64,000 nt of DNA from Balneolaceae bacterium (lineage in GTDB: Bacteria; Bacteroidota; Rhodothermia; Balneolales; Balneolaceae): NCBI GenBank assembly GCA_020832415.1, contig JAFIES010000048.1, positions 80,197 through 144,196 on the forward strand, read 5' to 3'. The notes beneath the pieces were generated by a model. The model ran no database searches, was not told the DNA's origin, and saw only the letters and a program-made list of their open reading frames with translations. A program made the translations under genes and the position numbers. This document shows positions 61,529 through 64,000 of the stretch, one piece after another. How positions within the stretch are numbered: position 1 is the stretch's first letter; each line of letters opens with the position of its first letter.

Positions 61529-62407
61529 TTAAACAATCATCGATTCAATTGGCAGCATCACAATACCTGTGGCACCGGCTTCTTTTAACTGCTCCATCAC
61601 ATCCCAAAAAGTAGACAGGGGTATAACTGTATGGATTGCAACCATGCCGTTATCGGCCAGAGGCATAACAGTAGGACTCTTAAGTGATGGAATAATCGAT
61701 TTGATTTTAGGAACCGACTCCTGCGGGGCGTTCATCATGATATAGCGGCTTTCCGCAGCTTTTTTGTACCCTTCTATTCGCTGTAAAATCTTTTCAATTA
61801 AGTGCTTTTTACCATCTGAAAGAGGTTTGTTGGTTTGAATGAGCTGTGTTTCTGAATCGAAAATTGTTTCAATTTCCTGGAGCCCGTTTGCTTTCAATGT
61901 GCCTCCTGTTGAAACGAGATCGGTAATGGCATCGGCAATCTCAAGGCGTGGAGCTATTTCTACTGAACCCGAAAGTGTGATGATATCAACATCAATATTT
62001 TTTGAACTGAAATACTTTCGCGTTAATACCGGATAACTTGTAGCGATTTTTTTCCCGGCAAAATCTTCAGCTGTACGGATATCACCATTTTTTGGAACAG
62101 CAATTGAGAGCCGGCAAACGCCATAACCAAGTCCGCGAAGTACGGTAACATCTGCTTCATCTTCGGCAACGGTGTTTGCGCCAACAAACCCGAGATCGCA
62201 AACACCATCTTCTACATATTCAGGAATATCATCATCACGGATGAGGAGAAGTTCTACATCAAAATTCAGGCATTTGATGAGCAGACTTCGTTTGTAATCG
62301 TCAAATTTCAGCCCGATTCCATCGAGCAGGTTTAATGTTTTGTCGGTAAGGCGTCCGCTTTTTTGTACGGCGATTCGCAGCGAAGTGGTTGAATCGAGAG
62401 TTCTCAT
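61529..62407 (-). CDS. hisG: ATP phosphoribosyltransferase, long form
   Basis: LRIAVQKSGRLTDKTLNLLDGIGL; DLGFVGANTVAED; ITDLVSTGGTLKANGL; C-terminal regulatory-type region. Confidence 0.95.
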   Translation of the reverse strand: MRTLDSTTSLRIAVQKSGRLTDKTLNLLDGIGLKFDDYKRSLLIKCLNFDVELLLIRDDDIPEYVEDGVCDLGFVGANTVAEDEADVTVLRGLGYGVCRLSIAVPKNGDIRTAEDFAGKKIATSYPVLTRKYFSSKNIDVDIITLSGSVEIAPRLEIADAITDLVSTGGTLKANGLQEIETIFDSETQLIQTNKPLSDGKKHLIEKILQRIEGYKKAAESRYIMMNAPQESVPKIKSIIPSLKSPTVMPLADNGMVAIHTVIPLSTFWDVMEQLKEAGATGIVMLPIESMIV

Positions 62408-62475
62408 AATAATAATAAAATTAGGTTGTTAGAAAAATTTCAGACGGGGATAAATGGCAGGTGCAAGAGCAGAGA

Positions 62476-62550
62476 TTAATGCACAAAATGGCCATGACTG
62501 CTGTGATGGCAGTGAAAATGATGAGCGGTATGGATAATTCTCAATATCAC
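62476..62550 (-). CDS. Candidate his operon leader peptide (24 aa, GTG start), not in the supplied ORF track
   Basis: MILRIIHTAHHFHCHHSSHGHFVH*: 9 His in the last 18 residues; stop codon 68 nt before the hisG ATG. Confidence 0.8.
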   Translation of the reverse strand: MILRIIHTAHHFHCHHSSHGHFVH

Positions 62551-62623
62551 GTAACAAAGTTATGAATTCAGTTTAGTAAAAACCAATGGAATCTAAGAAA
62601 GGCAATCCTGAAGAAAATAATTC

Positions 62624-62659
62624 CAAAAAAAAGCCGGCACTGTAAACAGTACCGGCTTA
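62624..62659 (-). terminator. Intrinsic terminator of the DUF4382 lipoprotein gene
   Basis: Minus strand: AAGCCGG t ACTG ttta CAGT g CCGGCTTTTTTTTT. Confidence 0.85.
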
Positions 62660-62686
62660 AATAGCGTAATAAAAATTGCAGAGACT

Positions 62687-63481
62687 TTACTCTAATGTGA
62701 CGGTTCCAACATTTGTGGTGTCAGGGGCACTAACCTGAACATTGGAAAGAATTGTCATACTGTTTTCACCATTGGTCGGTACAATAGAAACCTGATAAGT
62801 TCCGGAGAGTAATCCAATCATCAGGAAATCGCCATTGGCTTCTGCACGGGTACCTGCAAGGGTATCTTCACCGGCGATTGCGTAAACCCAGGGTTCAATG
62901 CCTGCAGGTTCAATTGTACCCTCAATTGCGCCGGACTGTTCAAGCCAAGCTGTACGGATAACAGGTTTCAAAATGTACATACCCGAATTACCGGCTCGTA
63001 CAATGGATCTTGAAGCGTCAAAATCCAAGATAAGTGTGTGCATTTGACCACCTTCAATGTCAGCATTTAGCTGAAGTTTGAGGCCTGATTGCTGAGCACT
63101 CGGTGTGGTTAAATTGTGGGTTTCACCATCAATAACAACCTCGTTATTTTCTCCCAGTATCAGTCGTAACTGGTTGTATCGGCCTGGTTCAAGATCAGTT
63201 TCGCCGAGAATTTCAAATTTTCCATTGGTAAGCTGAAGAAGGTCAACAATCATAGGCTCTGTGTTGATATCAATCCAGCCACTCTCTCCATCCTCAGCAT
63301 CGCTGCTTCGGTGAATGCGTACAGCTTGTATATCTACATAGACAGCTTCGTAATTACCGGGGGCATCTGTAAGAAATACACGCAATGTTCCATGATCTGA
63401 ATCGCTCGATGCATTATCACTGCAGCTAACAGCTACCAATGCACCAAGTAAAAGTATTAGTAGCGTTTGTAAGAATTTCAT
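62687..63481 (-). CDS. DUF4382-type lipoprotein (likely ATG at 63481)
   Basis: MKFLQTLLILLLGALVAVSCSDN lipobox; GTLRVFLTDAPGNYEAVYVDIQAVRIH; GRYNQLRLILGENNEV. Confidence 0.85.
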   Translation of the reverse strand: MKFLQTLLILLLGALVAVSCSDNASSDSDHGTLRVFLTDAPGNYEAVYVDIQAVRIHRSSDAEDGESGWIDINTEPMIVDLLQLTNGKFEILGETDLEPGRYNQLRLILGENNEVVIDGETHNLTTPSAQQSGLKLQLNADIEGGQMHTLILDFDASRSIVRAGNSGMYILKPVIRTAWLEQSGAIEGTIEPAGIEPWVYAIAGEDTLAGTRAEANGDFLMIGLLSGTYQVSIVPTNGENSMTILSNVQVSAPDTTNVGTVTLE

Positions 63482-63593
63482 ATCGAAAGAATTTTGATTT
63501 AGTATTTTAGGCAATACATTTTTATCGGAATAGGTATAAATTGTTCCACACTATTAAAAATATAACAAAGAGCAACTCAGAGAACTATTTAAA

Positions 63594-63839
63594 ATGAAAA
63601 CCATAGCTCAGCTTACATACATACCCCTCTATACAGATCATCCAAAAGAACAAGTACAGGACATTATAGAATTCGTTGCCCAGCACGATGTTGAAGTGGA
63701 TGTGAACTATCTCTCTACAACGGTTATCGGAGAGACAAATATTGTGTTCGATCTGATCCGTGAAATTTATGACGAAATGATGATTGAAGGCCAGAAATTC
63801 CGCCTTCATGTTGAGCTTCTGAGCCCAACTGAAGATTAA
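63594..63839 (+). CDS. MTH1187/YkoF-like small (thiamine-binding-type) protein
   Basis: 81-aa ORF; AQLTYIPLYTDHPKEQVQDIIEFVAQHDVEVDVNYLSTTVIGETNIVFDLIREIYDEMM. Confidence 0.5.
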   Translation: MKTIAQLTYIPLYTDHPKEQVQDIIEFVAQHDVEVDVNYLSTTVIGETNIVFDLIREIYDEMMIEGQKFRLHVELLSPTED

Positions 63840-63935
63840 CGGAGAAGGAGAGCAGAAAAGTTTTATTACTCACCTTTCTACTCTGCAACATACAGCCCTG
63901 GTTTGATTCGTTCTGATGCCTGATACTAAATCTAA

Positions 63936-64000
63936 CGTGAGTTCGAAATAAAAATGAACAATATGACTAAATCCGTCATATTGAGCGCATCCCGATGCAG
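63936..64000. mobile_element. Second copy, in inverted orientation, of the 57162-57333 foldback element; truncated by the window end
   Basis: cgtgagttcgaaataaaaatgaacaatatgactaaatccgtcatattgagcgcatcccgatgcag is nearly the reverse complement of the 3' half of 57162-57333. Confidence 0.75.

Noticed and set aside
62405-62475. A classic intrinsic terminator (GC hairpin plus U-run) just before hisG
   Set aside because: The hairpin exists (GTGCA/TGCAC plus ATGGC/GCCAT) but is followed by UUAUCCCCGU, not a U-run, so I did not annotate a terminator.
1-64000. Defence island, prophage, secretion system or biosynthetic gene cluster
   Set aside because: No nuclease/helicase/toxin-antitoxin, phage structural, integrase or NRPS/PKS-type proteins were recognised in any frame.

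Overview
This 64 kb window looks like ordinary chromosomal DNA from a Bacteroidota/Balneolota-type bacterium (inference from gene content; no database was searched). It is mostly housekeeping and biosynthetic genes. The main blocks are: prs-rplY-pth-hppA; pyrF-rnhA; a porin/BCCT transporter/UspA block; a DASH-type photolyase; pruA; a sugar-oxidoreductase block; a complete-looking branched-chain amino-acid cluster (ilvB-ilvN-ilvC-cimA-leuA-leuC-leuD-leuB on the minus strand, with ilvD divergent); and a histidine cluster (hisG-D-C-B-H-A-F-E, minus strand). There are two tRNA genes, Gln(TTG) and Arg(CCT). I saw no CRISPR array, prophage, transposase or recognisable defence island. The most interesting signals are small or hidden: (1) an unannotated 24-codon ORF just upstream of hisG, GTG start, with 9 His in its last 18 residues and mutually exclusive RNA pairings, which looks like a his attenuator leader peptide; (2) an Ile/Leu-rich ORF ending 8 nt before a 9-bp perfect inverted repeat upstream of ilvB, a candidate leader peptide for the ilv-leu operon; (3) a HisB with a translationally coupled N-terminal region of about 97 aa that looks like an eroded HAD phosphatase domain; (4) two neighbouring genes (a DUF885 peptidase and a zinc-ribbon protein) that are each intact except for a single in-frame TAA; (5) a serpin lipoprotein gene inserted antisense into the his cluster; (6) a 172-bp foldback (MITE-like) element between hisH and hisA, with a second inverted copy running off the window end; (7) a surface lipoprotein with 14 tandem 24-aa BspA/DUF285-type repeats. 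All family assignments come from reading the translated sequences and are not search results.
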